Source: REEB95 sp963785735
GTDB lineage: Bacteria > Pseudomonadota > Alphaproteobacteria > ATCC43930 > CGMCC-115725
Direction: 5' to 3'
Length of the DNA stretch: 64,000 nucleotides
Assembly (NCBI GenBank): GCA_963785735.1
Contig: CAWAWJ010000001.1
Location: forward strand, 372,001 to 436,000
Below, piece by piece: positions 15,850 to 25,272 of the stretch; within the stretch, counting starts at the first letter, position 1; each line of letters begins with the position of its first letter. The notes under the pieces are model-generated. The model saw only the letters and a program-made list of their open reading frames with translations. It was not told where the DNA came from and did no database searches. The translations under genes and the position numbers were made by a program.

Positions 15850-17388
15850 CTACTCCGCCGCCGCGGCCAGCATGCCGCGCTTCTCGACCGCGGCGATCGT
15901 GCGGGCCAGGCTTTCGCCCTCGGGATCGGCGAGCGCCGCGGCATAGGCGCTCGCCACCGCGTCGGAAGCGAGCTCGGCCGGCAGGCGGCGTTTCAGCGCG
16001 GGCCGGACGATACGCTCGGCGATGGCACGGTAGCTCGCCATGCCGCGCTTGAAGGTGTCGCCATAGCCCTTGATGAGATTGGCGCATTGCGCCACGTCGA
16101 GCGCCAGAGCGGGCGACAGGGAAGCCGCCTCGGCGACCAATCCCAGCCAGGACGCTATCTCGCGGTTCTCCTCGCGGAAGCGGTGGCTCCAGCGCCGCAA
16201 CGGGCGCAAGGAAGCGAGCGCCTTCATGCGCAGATATCCTGAAACCGAGGTGGTTTGGATTTCCATGCCCCAATAGGCCCGGCCGAGCCAGCCGCGCTTT
16301 TCAGAGAGATAGAGGATGGGGCGGGCCACAAGCGGCGGCAGGATGGAGCACATCTCCTCGATGCCGGGCTTGAAGAATTCGTAGATCGCGACCTTGTCGC
16401 CGGGCCCGGCGCCGGCCTCGCGGCGGATGCGCGCCAGTCGCGCCGGATCGGCTTTCACCTGCGCCACGCGGATCACGTCCTCGAAGGACATGCGCACCGC
16501 CAGATGGCGCGCAACCGAGGCGAGCAGCTTGCCCTCCAGTCCGGCGGCCTGGTCGGCGGCGGCGATGGCTTCGAGCCGGTCGAGATAGAGCTTGGCGTAA
16601 GCCAGGTCCTGGTAATCGGCGAGGCGGCGCACGCCCTCGACCGCGAAGGCGCGCGCTTCTTCGGGCAGCGCCCCGGCGCGAGCTTCGAGCTGGGCGAGCG
16701 AAGGCCTGGTCGCGCGCCAGCGTTTCTCGGGCTGGCGCGGGGAATCGCTCATTCCCGCTTGCGCGGCCTGAAGCCCGGCGCGGAACCCGCGCAGATTGCT
16801 TTCCGCCGCCTTGCCCTCGGCCCGGATCGCGGCCTCGAAGCTTTCCGCCGGGATCGGCAACAAGCCGGATCCCGCGAGCGCGCCCAGCATCACCGCGTTC
16901 ACCATCGAGCCCGCGGATTTGGCCAGATCCTCCATGTCGAGGATCAGGCTGGCGCGCGCATGGCTTTCGATCACCTGCAACAGATGTTCGCCGGGGAGCC
17001 GGCCGTCGCCCATCGCGGTCTTCTCGGGCATGAGATAGGAGCGGCTGGTCGAGGCGATGACCCCGGTGCGGTCTTGGGTGACGAAGCCGGCGGAAACCGC
17101 GCGCGCGGTTTCGGCAAGCTCGCTCGCCAGCAGCACGTCGACCTCGCCGAGGCCCGGAGTGAGCGCCAGGATCGGGCGCTTGCCCCCGAGCTTCGCCACC
17201 GGCACGGGCAATATCTCGATGTAATAGGTCGTGGCGCCGGTGCGCTGCGCCACGCCGGGAATGGAGGTGCTTTGCGCCGGAAAGCCCAGCGAACATGCTG
17301 CGCCGATGATCCAGTTGGTGAGCACACCGCCGCCCTCGCCGCCAAGCGCGGCGATGAGCAGCGTCACCGGACGGTCCGGACCGGTCAC
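15850..17388 (-). CDS. iorB: Indolepyruvate ferredoxin oxidoreductase, beta subunit (long form)
   Basis: Gamma/beta-type subunit of the enzyme that oxidatively decarboxylates indole- and other arylpyruvates to acyl-CoA, passing electrons to ferredoxin. The N-terminal ~190 residues are the catalytic domain (LIAALGGEGGGVLTNWI at the start, IPGVAQRTGATTYYIEI next). The remaining ~310 residues are the helical extension present in the long aerobic form of IorB. Length 512. The GTG start at 17388 overlaps the TGA of iorA (GTGA), showing tight coupling; the frame's upstream extension is only the shadow of iorA. Confidence 0.92.
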   Translation of the reverse strand: MTGPDRPVTLLIAALGGEGGGVLTNWIIGAACSLGFPAQSTSIPGVAQRTGATTYYIEILPVPVAKLGGKRPILALTPGLGEVDVLLASELAETARAVSAGFVTQDRTGVIASTSRSYLMPEKTAMGDGRLPGEHLLQVIESHARASLILDMEDLAKSAGSMVNAVMLGALAGSGLLPIPAESFEAAIRAEGKAAESNLRGFRAGLQAAQAGMSDSPRQPEKRWRATRPSLAQLEARAGALPEEARAFAVEGVRRLADYQDLAYAKLYLDRLEAIAAADQAAGLEGKLLASVARHLAVRMSFEDVIRVAQVKADPARLARIRREAGAGPGDKVAIYEFFKPGIEEMCSILPPLVARPILYLSEKRGWLGRAYWGMEIQTTSVSGYLRMKALASLRPLRRWSHRFREENREIASWLGLVAEAASLSPALALDVAQCANLIKGYGDTFKRGMASYRAIAERIVRPALKRRLPAELASDAVASAYAAALADPEGESLARTIAAVEKRGMLAAAAE

Positions 17389-19529
17389 GGCGCTTTTGCC
17401 GGCGCGGCTTCGAAGGCGCCGAGCCAGGATAGGGTGCGTTGCCGCAAGCGGTCGAGCCGGATTTCCCACGCATGCGGGTTGCGCGTCAACTCGGCGCGAT
17501 AGAAGGAGGGGCACAAAACCGCGGCATGGGCCACCTCGCCGCAGAGGCCGCAACCGACGCAGCTTTCGATCACGCTCGCCACCGGGTCGGTGCGGAGCGG
17601 ATCGGGGTTGGGCTTGACCGTGAGCGAGGGACAGCCCGAGAGCCGGATGCAGGAATGGTCGCCGGTGCAGATGGCATCGTCGACGCCGTAGCGCGATTTG
17701 ACCACGCGCAAGCCCTTGGCGAGGCGCGATGAGTCGTCGGCGCGCACGCGGCGCTGGCGCGCGAGCTGGCACTCGCCGTCGGCGATGATGACCTTCAGCC
17801 CCTTGGTCTTGGTGTTCATCGCCTCGCGCAAGGTTTTGACCATGGTCGCGACGCTGTAGGAGCGGATGGTCTTGAGCCATTTGACGCCGAGCGCCTTGAG
17901 CGTGCGCTCGATATCGACGCCGGTGGTCGAGCCGCTGCGATGCGCGTGGCTCGACGGCACGTATTGCAATCCTGTGGCCGAGGCGTAGCCGTTCTGCATC
18001 ACGATCAGCACGCCGTCGCCGTTGTTGAAGAGCGACGAGGCGACGCCGGTGATCATGCCGTTATGCCAGAAGCCGCCATCGCCCATGATGGAGATGGACC
18101 GCTTGTCGATGTTGGGCCCGACCCCGGCCGCCGCCGCGAGGCTCATGCCGTAGCCCAAAATGGAATTGCCCAGATTGAAGGGGGCGAATGTCGCGAAGGA
18201 ATGGCAGCCGATATCGCTGCTGATATGGGTCGGGCCGGTCTCGCGCTGCACGAGCTTGATGGCGCTGAAGACCGGACGCTCGGGACAGCCGGTGCAGAAA
18301 TTGGGGGGACGCGCCGGCAACGCGCCCGCATCCTCGGCGGCCGCGCGCTTGCGCTCGACCAATTGGCCCACGAACTTGCCGATGACTCCGGCGTCCACCC
18401 CCGCGGGCCTTGTCTCGGCCAGGAAAGCGGCGAGGCCCTGGAGCATCACCTCGGAGGTATATTCGCCGGCCATGGGCAGCAGGCCCTTGCCGAAAATCCT
18501 GGTGTTGAGATCGGCGCGGCGGAGCTCGACGTTGATCTGGCTTTCGATGTAATCGGGATGCCCCTCTTCCACGACAAGAACGGCTCTTTTTCCCGCGCAG
18601 AAACTCCGCACCTCTTCCGGCACCAGCGGATAGACCGCGTTGAGGCAATAGATCGGAATGCGGGTTTCGCCGTAGAGATCGGCCAATCCCAAGCGCATCA
18701 ACGCGCGCATCAGCCCGTTGTAAAGCCCGCCCATGACGACGATGCCGATATCGGAGAGGTCGCCTTCAAAGAATTCGTTGAGCTTGTGGTCGCGGATGAA
18801 GGCGCGCGCGGCGGGCATGCGCTCCTCCACTTTCAGCTTCTCCTGGGCAAACGTCACCGGCGGGTGGGAGAGCCGCCGGTATTCATGGGGCGCGGGCGCG
18901 GCGCGGTTCAAGCCCGAGAACGTGCCGGCGCGGTTGTCCTTGGCGGCGAATTCGCCGGTGACGTGGCAGGCGCGGATGCGGAGTTCCAGCATCACCGGCG
19001 CGTGGCTCGCCTCGCTCAGCTCGAATCCCTTTTCCACCGCCTTGACGATGGAGGGAAGGTCAGGCCGGGGATCCAAGAGCCAGATCGAGGATTTCATGGC
19101 ATAGGCGTAGGAACGCTCGAGGATGACGCTCGCCCCCTCGCCGTAATCCTCGCCCAGGATGATGAGCGCGCCGCCCTTAACCCCCGGCGATGACAAATTC
19201 GAGAGCGCGTCCGAGGCGATGTTGGTGCCGACGATCGATTTCCAGGTGACCGCGCCGCGGATGGGATAGTTGATCGAGGCGCCGAGCATGGCCGCCGCCG
19301 AGGCCTCGTTGGTGCAGGTTTCGAGATGGACGCCCAACTCGCCCATGATGTCCTGGGCGTCGACCAGCACGTCGAGGAGATGCGAGACCGGCGCGCCCTG
19401 ATATCCCCCCACATAGCTCACGCCCGATTGCAGCAGAGCTTTGGTGACGGCGAGGATGCCCTCGCCGCGGAAGGTGTCGCCCTGGCCCAGGCGCAGCGAT
19501 TCGACCTCGTGGCTGAAGGAGCGTTCCAT
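17385..19529 (-). CDS. iorA: Indolepyruvate ferredoxin oxidoreductase, alpha subunit
   Basis: The TPP-dependent subunit, 714 residues. The N-terminal pyrimidine domain starts with FRGEGILAVTKALLQSGVSY and YVGGYQGAPVSHLLD; the C-terminal TPP domain contains GCHSFATFAPFNLG and SIMGDGGFWHNG (the GDG of TPP binding). Near the end CTGDHSCIRLSGCPS and CVGCGLCGEVAHAAVLCP provide Cys clusters for [4Fe-4S] centres, though the second has a longer gap to its last Cys than a standard ferredoxin motif. With iorB it would act in aromatic amino-acid breakdown. Confidence 0.93.
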   Translation of the reverse strand: MERSFSHEVESLRLGQGDTFRGEGILAVTKALLQSGVSYVGGYQGAPVSHLLDVLVDAQDIMGELGVHLETCTNEASAAAMLGASINYPIRGAVTWKSIVGTNIASDALSNLSSPGVKGGALIILGEDYGEGASVILERSYAYAMKSSIWLLDPRPDLPSIVKAVEKGFELSEASHAPVMLELRIRACHVTGEFAAKDNRAGTFSGLNRAAPAPHEYRRLSHPPVTFAQEKLKVEERMPAARAFIRDHKLNEFFEGDLSDIGIVVMGGLYNGLMRALMRLGLADLYGETRIPIYCLNAVYPLVPEEVRSFCAGKRAVLVVEEGHPDYIESQINVELRRADLNTRIFGKGLLPMAGEYTSEVMLQGLAAFLAETRPAGVDAGVIGKFVGQLVERKRAAAEDAGALPARPPNFCTGCPERPVFSAIKLVQRETGPTHISSDIGCHSFATFAPFNLGNSILGYGMSLAAAAGVGPNIDKRSISIMGDGGFWHNGMITGVASSLFNNGDGVLIVMQNGYASATGLQYVPSSHAHRSGSTTGVDIERTLKALGVKWLKTIRSYSVATMVKTLREAMNTKTKGLKVIIADGECQLARQRRVRADDSSRLAKGLRVVKSRYGVDDAICTGDHSCIRLSGCPSLTVKPNPDPLRTDPVASVIESCVGCGLCGEVAHAAVLCPSFYRAELTRNPHAWEIRLDRLRQRTLSWLGAFEAAPAKAP

Positions 19530-19556
19530 GGGCCTATCCTAGCATGGGGGCGCGGC

Positions 19557-20669
19557 TTAGCCCCAGACCTCACGCGCGGTCTCGGCGATGAGGCGCAGCT
19601 TGGCCGCCTGTTCCGCGATGGTCAGGTCGTTCCCCTCGATGGTCGAGGAAAAGCCGCATTGCGGGCTCAAGGCCAATTGATCCAAAGGCGCGTATTTGGC
19701 GGCCTCGTCGATGCGCCGCTTGAGATTGTCCTTCGATTCAAGCGCGCCCTTCTTGGTGGTGACCAGGCCCAGCACCACCATCTTGCCCTTGGGCAGGAAC
19801 CTGAGCGGCGCGAAGGAGCCGGAGCGTTCGTCGTCATATTCGAGGAAGAAGCCGTCAACGTTCAATTGATTGAACAAAGCTTCGGCCAGAAAATCGTAGC
19901 CGCCCGAGGCGATCCAGGAGGAGCGGAAATTGCCGCGGCAGCTATGGGTGCAGACGGCCATCGAGGCCGGCTTCTTGGCGAGTGCGCCGTTGACGAGCGC
20001 GATGTATTTCAAATGCATGTGCTCGCCGTCGTCGCCGGCCTGGGAGAGGCCCTGGCGCTGATCGGGATCGCACAAAGTTGCGAAAGTGGTGTCGTCGAGC
20101 TGGAGATAAGTGAGGCCCATTTCCCCGAGACGCTCGATCTCGTCGGCATAGACCTTGGCGACGTCGGCGAAAAGCTCGTCCACGCTTGTGTAAGGCGAGT
20201 TCTCGAAAATCCTGCCGCCGCGGCGGTGGATCATGCTCGGCGAGGGAATGGTGAGCTTCGGCACGCCCTTGGCGACCGATTTGAGATAGGCGAAATCCTC
20301 GCCGAAAATGGTCTCGGTGAGGCCGAGCCTGCCCGTGATGCGCAGGCCCTCGGCGGCATAGGGGATGTCGCCGCCCGGCCCGTGGAACCGCACCGTCACC
20401 TTGGTGTCCGCCTTCTCCACCCCGCCGAGGCGGTAGAGAAAATCCATGTGCCAGGATTTGCGCCGCATTTCGCCGTCGGTCACGGCCTGAAGCCCGGCGT
20501 CTTCTTGCATCTTGACCGCCTGGCGGATGGCCTTGTCCTCGACGGCGCGCAACTGCTTGGGCGAGATGCGCCCGGCTTCGCGGTCGGCGCGAGCCTGCAA
20601 CACCTCGCGCGGGCGCAACAGGCTGCCGACATGATCGGCGCGGAAGGGCGGCTTCTGGCGGCTCGACAT
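19557..20669 (-). CDS. MetE C-terminal-like methyltransferase (cobalamin-independent methionine synthase II family), copy 1
   Basis: A 370-residue TIM-barrel protein related to the catalytic half of MetE, without the N-terminal half. The N-terminus FRADHVGSLLRP is the typical first motif. Zinc ligands are visible as His and Cys in VCTHSCRGNF and a later Cys in LSPQCGFSS, with DDERSG nearby. Relatives include methyl and CoM transferases used in catabolism, so methionine synthesis should not be assumed. ATG at 20669 begins MSSRQKPPFRAD; the longer frame is a shadow of the sirtuin gene. It lies 11 bases after that gene. Confidence 0.87.
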   Translation of the reverse strand: MSSRQKPPFRADHVGSLLRPREVLQARADREAGRISPKQLRAVEDKAIRQAVKMQEDAGLQAVTDGEMRRKSWHMDFLYRLGGVEKADTKVTVRFHGPGGDIPYAAEGLRITGRLGLTETIFGEDFAYLKSVAKGVPKLTIPSPSMIHRRGGRIFENSPYTSVDELFADVAKVYADEIERLGEMGLTYLQLDDTTFATLCDPDQRQGLSQAGDDGEHMHLKYIALVNGALAKKPASMAVCTHSCRGNFRSSWIASGGYDFLAEALFNQLNVDGFFLEYDDERSGSFAPLRFLPKGKMVVLGLVTTKKGALESKDNLKRRIDEAAKYAPLDQLALSPQCGFSSTIEGNDLTIAEQAAKLRLIAETAREVWG

Positions 20670-20680
20670 ATCGTGCGACT

Positions 20681-21391
20681 TTAGCCGGATGCCAACAGCG
20701 CCGCCACATAGTCGGGCACGATCGCGCTCGCCTTGCCGTAGCGGCGCTCGGCGAAGTGGGATTCGCCCTGCGAGGGCTCGAGATTGAGTTCGACCGTGCG
20801 CGCGCCGCGGATGCGCGCCTCGGCGACGAAACCCGCCGCCGGATAGACATTGCCCGAGGTGCCGATGGAGATGAAAAGTTCGCACGATTGAAGCGCGGCG
20901 GCGATGCGTTCCATCTCAAAGGGCATCTCGCCGAACCACACCACATGCGGGCGCAAGCCGCCGGAGTGGCCGCAAGCGGGACAGCGGCTTTGGAGCGACA
21001 GATCGCCCTCATGGACCCGCACATCGCCGCAAGGTCCGCAGCGAACCTTACGCATCTCGCCATGCATGTGGATGAGGCGTTTCGAGCCCGCGCGTTCGTG
21101 AAGATCGTCGATATTCTGGGTCACCAGCAGGAAATCGCCCGGCCACGCCCGTTCCAATTCGGCCAAGGCCCGATGCGCGGCATTGGGCTGGACATTGCCC
21201 GCCAGCAGATTGCGCCGCCGAAGATTGTAGAATTCATGGACGCGGGCCGGATCGCGGGCGAAGGCCTCGGGCGTCGCCACGTCCTCGACCCGGTAGCGCG
21301 TCCAGATGCCGTCGGCGTCGCGGAACGTGGAAAGCCCGGATTCCTTGGAGATGCCGGCGCCGGTCAAGACGACGATGGCGGGCGCGCTCAT
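20681..21391 (-). CDS. cobB: SIR2-family NAD-dependent protein deacylase (class III-like)
   Basis: A 236-residue sirtuin that removes acyl groups from lysine using NAD. GAGISKESGLSTFR near residue 9 and TQNIDDLHERAG near 92 are the NAD and active-site motifs; the catalytic His is in IHMHGEM. Two Cys pairs (CGPC and CPAC) form the zinc site. FYNLRRR carries the Tyr-x-x-Arg pair that in CobB/SIRT5 binds succinyl or malonyl groups, so desuccinylase activity is likely. ATG at 21391 puts the first strand at the N-terminus. Confidence 0.92.
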   Translation of the reverse strand: MSAPAIVVLTGAGISKESGLSTFRDADGIWTRYRVEDVATPEAFARDPARVHEFYNLRRRNLLAGNVQPNAAHRALAELERAWPGDFLLVTQNIDDLHERAGSKRLIHMHGEMRKVRCGPCGDVRVHEGDLSLQSRCPACGHSGGLRPHVVWFGEMPFEMERIAAALQSCELFISIGTSGNVYPAAGFVAEARIRGARTVELNLEPSQGESHFAERRYGKASAIVPDYVAALLASG

Positions 21392-21402
21392 GCCGTGAGG
21401 CC

Positions 21403-22107
21403 TCAGGCCTTGAGCCCGGCGAGCCAGGCTTCGAGACATGCCTTGGCCTGGGGCGCCAATTCGCCCGCGAATTTGGCGGCGTCGGCCCGGAGCCGCGGCA
21501 CGGTCACGCGCGGCGTGGCGGCGATCTCCAAGGTGTGGCCGACATACCAGCGCTCCAATCCTCGCGCCGAAACCTCAAGATGAAATTGCAGCGCCAGGCC
21601 GTGGCGCTTCAGCGCGAAGGCCTGGTTGGGCGTGCGCGGCGTCGAGGCGAGGTGGGTGGCGCTCGAGGGCAGATCGAATGTGTCGCCATGCCAGTGGAGG
21701 ACGCGCGAGCCCGGCTTGATCTTGGCGAGCGGGGATTCGCGCCCGCCCGCGCTCAAATTCAGCCCCGCCCAGCCGATCTCCTTGAAGCCGGCGGCATAGA
21801 CCTTTGATCCCAGCGCCCGCGCCATGAGCTGCGCGCCAAGGCAGATGCCGAGCACCGGCTTCCCCGCCTTGAGGCGTTTTTCGATGAGATGCAACTCGGG
21901 CTTGAGGAAGGGATAGCGGTCCTCTTCATAGGCGCCGATCGGCCCGCCCAGCACCACCAGCATTTCGCATTGCGCGAGATCGGAAGCGCCCAGATCGTCG
22001 ATCGAGGCTTCGCGGTAGGACACCTTATATCCGGCCCCTTCCAGGATCGGAGCGAAGGCGTCGAGATCCTCGAAGGCGACGTGGCGGAGGGCAATGGCGG
22101 TGGGCAT
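21403..22107 (-). CDS. Class I glutamine amidotransferase domain protein
   Basis: A 234-residue stand-alone GATase1 protein. The nucleophile elbow GICLGAQ gives the catalytic Cys near residue 97, and QFHLE gives His and Glu of the triad near 178. The glycine loop VLGGPIGAYEED is upstream of it. Such free-standing domains are often annotated GMP synthase-like; in some cases they hydrolyse gamma-glutamyl compounds. It is not guaA, which carries a synthetase domain. It follows gpsA by 6 bases and precedes the sirtuin by 11 bases, so all are probably one transcript. Confidence 0.88.
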   Translation of the reverse strand: MPTAIALRHVAFEDLDAFAPILEGAGYKVSYREASIDDLGASDLAQCEMLVVLGGPIGAYEEDRYPFLKPELHLIEKRLKAGKPVLGICLGAQLMARALGSKVYAAGFKEIGWAGLNLSAGGRESPLAKIKPGSRVLHWHGDTFDLPSSATHLASTPRTPNQAFALKRHGLALQFHLEVSARGLERWYVGHTLEIAATPRVTVPRLRADAAKFAGELAPQAKACLEAWLAGLKA

Positions 22108-22113
22108 GAGAAC

Positions 22114-23115
22114 TCAGCTTTTCTTGGGCGCTTCGGGCTTGAAGGGGCGGGACAACAACGCCTCGATGGCGCGGTCGACATCGGCGCCCTGGTGCAATAT
22201 CGCCTCGACCGCCGCCGAAATCGGCATCTCGATGCCGAGCTTCTTCGCGAGAGCGACGCAAGCCGTGGCTGAGGAAACGCCCTCGGCGATGGAGCGGCGC
22301 GAGGCCAGGATGGAATCGAGTTTCTGCCCCTCGCCCAGCGCGATGCCGAGCGAGAGATTGCGCGATTGCGGCCCGGCGCAGGTGAGGACGAGATCGCCCA
22401 GGCCCGACAGCCCCATCAGCGTTTCCGCGCGGGCGCCCTTGGCCAGCGCCAAGCGCACCATCTCGGCCAAGCCGCGGGTGATGAGGGCCGCGCGCGCATT
22501 GTCGCCCATGCGCTTGCCCATGACGATGCCGCAGGCGATCGCCATCACGTTCTTGACCGCGCCGCCCACCTGCGCGCCGGTCATGTCGTCGGAGAGATAG
22601 GGGCGGAATCCCCGCCCGCCGAGCGAATCCGCCAGGGTCTTGCCCAAGCCGGGATCCGCCGCCGCCAGCGTCACCGCCGTCGGCAATCCTTTCGCCACCT
22701 CAACGGCGAAAGTGGGGCCGGAAAGCACGGCCAAGCGCGCGCCCGGAAAAACGGCCGAGGCCGCCTCGCTCATCAGCGCGCCGGTTTTCTCCTCGATGCC
22801 CTTGGCGCAGATGACGATGGGCGTTCCCTTATCGAGAAACGGCGCTAGGGACTTGGATATCTCGCGCAAATGCTGCGCCGGCGGGACGAGCAGGACGGCG
22901 TCGGCGCGCCCCGCTTCGGCGAAAGACGACGTGGCTTTTATGCCGGCTTCGAGCTTGACCCCTGGCAGGAAAAGCGGATTTTCATGCGCGCGGTTGATGG
23001 ATTCCACCACCTCGGCCTCGCGCGCCCACAGCACGACCTCGACGCCTGTGCGGCGCAAAACCTGCGCCAACGCGGTGCCCCAAGCCCCGCCGCCGATGAT
23101 GCCGAAACGCTGCAT
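22114..23115 (-). CDS. gpsA: Glycerol-3-phosphate dehydrogenase [NAD(P)+]
   Basis: Reduces dihydroxyacetone phosphate to sn-glycerol 3-phosphate for phospholipid synthesis. The dinucleotide motif GGGAWGTALA lies at residues 8-17. The catalytic Lys is in GAVKNVMAIACG, and the C-terminal domain has GLSGLGDLVLTC, the conserved substrate loop. Length 333 residues, as expected. It lies 83 bases from tsaD on the same strand, a neighbourhood commonly seen in alphaproteobacteria. Confidence 0.97.
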   Translation of the reverse strand: MQRFGIIGGGAWGTALAQVLRRTGVEVVLWAREAEVVESINRAHENPLFLPGVKLEAGIKATSSFAEAGRADAVLLVPPAQHLREISKSLAPFLDKGTPIVICAKGIEEKTGALMSEAASAVFPGARLAVLSGPTFAVEVAKGLPTAVTLAAADPGLGKTLADSLGGRGFRPYLSDDMTGAQVGGAVKNVMAIACGIVMGKRMGDNARAALITRGLAEMVRLALAKGARAETLMGLSGLGDLVLTCAGPQSRNLSLGIALGEGQKLDSILASRRSIAEGVSSATACVALAKKLGIEMPISAAVEAILHQGADVDRAIEALLSRPFKPEAPKKS

Positions 23116-23198
23116 CGCGCCCGTTAACTCCTCCCAAGATCGATCGCGGGATGAAACACGGGAGACGGATGCTGCGCAAGCGCCGGCTGAAGGCGAGC

Positions 23199-24263
23199 TT
23201 ATTTCACCCGGGAGACGGTGGCGGGATCGAGCGGCCAGCGCGGGCGCGGCGCGAAATCGAGCCCGTCGACGAGGCCCGCCTTGAGCCGCTCAATCCCGGC
23301 CCAGGCGATCATGGCCGCGTTGTCGGTGCAGAGCTCGGGCGGCGGCAGGACCAGAGCGCAGCCCTCTTTCTCGGCCAGCCCGGCGAGACCGGCGCGGAGA
23401 TTGGCGTTGGCCGCGACCCCGCCGGCGGCGACGAGATGGCGCGCCTTGGGATGACGCGCGCGGAAAATCGCGAGCGCCGCGGCGGTGCGGTCGAGCAGGC
23501 AATCATTGATGGCGTCCTGGAGCGAGGAAGCGAGATCGGAGCGCGCGCGCGCGTCGAGCCGGCCTTCGGATTCGAGTTTCGCCACGGCTTGGGCCAAGGC
23601 GGTCTTCAATCCCGAGAAGGAGAAGTCGCAAGAATCGCGGCCCAGCATCGGGCGCGGCAAGGGGAAACGCGCGGCATTTCCCGCCTCGGCCGCGTGCGCG
23701 ATTGCCGGGCCGCCGGGATAGGCGAGGCCCAATAATTTCGCGCCCTTGTCGAAGCATTCGCCCGCCGCGTCATCCGCCGTCGTGCCCAGGCGGCGATAAT
23801 TTCCCACGCCTTCGACGATCAGCAACTGGCAATGCCCGCCCGAGACCAGCAGCAGCAGATAGGGGTAAGGCACATCGGCCACCAGCCGCGCCGAGAGCGC
23901 GTGGCCTTCGAGGTGATTGACGGCAATGAAGGGGAGCTTGCGCGCATAGGAAATCGCCTTCGCCTCCATCACTCCCACCATGATGCCGCCGATCAATCCG
24001 GGGCCGCCGGTCGCCGCGATGGCGGCGAGATCGCCGAAGCCCACGCCCGATTGTTCCAGCGCGGCGGAGATCAAGCCGTCGAGATGGTCGAGATGCGCGC
24101 GCGCCGCGATTTCGGGCACGACGCCACCATAGGGGCGATGCTCCGCCAGCTGCGACAGCACCAGATTGGCGCGGATGCGCGGGACCGCCGCATGCAGCGG
24201 TCCGTCCGCCACCACCGCGCAGGCGGTTTCGTCGCAACTGGTTTCGATGCCCAAAATCAGCAT
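23199..24263 (-). CDS. tsaD: tRNA N6-threonylcarbamoyladenosine transferase
   Basis: Transfers threonylcarbamoyl to A37 of ANN-decoding tRNAs together with TsaB and TsaE. The N-terminus LILGIETSCDETACAVV is the family signature. HLEGHALSA near residue 111 supplies the two metal-binding His residues; VSGGHCQL and SGGVAANANLR-like segments follow. Length 354 residues. Transcribed away from hemC, with 58 bases between the two starts that must hold both promoters. Confidence 0.97.
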   Translation of the reverse strand: MLILGIETSCDETACAVVADGPLHAAVPRIRANLVLSQLAEHRPYGGVVPEIAARAHLDHLDGLISAALEQSGVGFGDLAAIAATGGPGLIGGIMVGVMEAKAISYARKLPFIAVNHLEGHALSARLVADVPYPYLLLLVSGGHCQLLIVEGVGNYRRLGTTADDAAGECFDKGAKLLGLAYPGGPAIAHAAEAGNAARFPLPRPMLGRDSCDFSFSGLKTALAQAVAKLESEGRLDARARSDLASSLQDAINDCLLDRTAAALAIFRARHPKARHLVAAGGVAANANLRAGLAGLAEKEGCALVLPPPELCTDNAAMIAWAGIERLKAGLVDGLDFAPRPRWPLDPATVSRVK

Positions 24264-24321
24264 GGCGGCGAGACCTTAGCCGGGTCTTCACTTAACGGCC
24301 AGATACGCCTAAGAAAAGGGC

Positions 24322-25272
24322 ATGGCCCCGCCCCTTTTGCGCCTCGGCACCCGCGGCAGCCCGCTCGCGCTGGCCCAGGCCGGAGAGCTGCGTCAATGGC
24401 TGGTGGCGGCGCATGAGGATCTGGCCGCGCCGGGCGCGATCGAGACAATCATCATCCGCACCAGCGGCGACGCGATGGCCGACCGCAATCTTTCCGAGGA
24501 AGGCGGCAAGGGCCTCTTCACCAAGGAGATCGAGGAGGCGCTGCTGGCCGGGTCGATCGATCTCGCCGTCCATTCGATGAAGGACATGACGGCGGCGTTG
24601 CCCAAGGGGCTGGCGATATCCTGCCTGTTGCCACGCGAAGATCCGCGCGACGCGTTGGTCGCGGCGAAAGCCGCGAGCCTGAAGGCGTTGCCGAAAAACG
24701 CCACGCTCGGCACCAGCTCGCTGCGGCGCCAGGCGCTCGCGCTCTTCGCGCGGCGCGATCTGAAGATCGTGGCCCTCCGGGGAAATGTCGGCACGCGCAT
24801 CGAGAAGCTGGCGGCATCGGGCATCGACGCGACCATTCTCGCGGTCGCCGGATTGCGGCGGCTGGGATTGACCGACGTGATATCCGCCATTCTCGATCCC
24901 GCCGAGATGCTGCCGGCGCCGGCGCAGGGCGCGATCGGCGTCGAGATCCGCGAGAATGACGGCAAGGCGCGGAAATATCTCGCGCCATTGAACGACAAAC
25001 CGACCGAGATCTGCGTCACGGCCGAGCGCGCGGTGCTGGCGGCGCTGGGCGGCGATTGCCGCACGCCTCTTGGAGCCCTGGCGACGCTCGCTCAGGGGAG
25101 ACTGCTTCTCGACGCGCTGGTGATCAGGCCCGACGGGACGGATCGGATTTCCGTGCGGCGCGAGGGAAACCCCCGGGACGCGGCCGCGCTGGGCGCGGAT
25201 GCGGGGAATGAACTCAAAGCGCGCGCCGGCGCGGATTTCCTCGTGGGGCTTTCCGGCAAGGCGGGATCGTGA
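24322..25272 (+). CDS. hemC: Hydroxymethylbilane synthase (porphobilinogen deaminase)
   Basis: Joins four porphobilinogen units into hydroxymethylbilane in heme synthesis. LRLGTRGSPLALAQA is the N-terminal signature; GTSSLRRQAL carries the substrate-binding arginines; and GGDCRTPLGA near residue 245 contains the Cys that holds the dipyrromethane cofactor. 316 residues. Its stop overlaps the GTG of hemD, starting the operon hemC-hemD-Mic60-hemY. Confidence 0.97.
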   Translation: MAPPLLRLGTRGSPLALAQAGELRQWLVAAHEDLAAPGAIETIIIRTSGDAMADRNLSEEGGKGLFTKEIEEALLAGSIDLAVHSMKDMTAALPKGLAISCLLPREDPRDALVAAKAASLKALPKNATLGTSSLRRQALALFARRDLKIVALRGNVGTRIEKLAASGIDATILAVAGLRRLGLTDVISAILDPAEMLPAPAQGAIGVEIRENDGKARKYLAPLNDKPTEICVTAERAVLAALGGDCRTPLGALATLAQGRLLLDALVIRPDGTDRISVRREGNPRDAAALGADAGNELKARAGADFLVGLSGKAGS

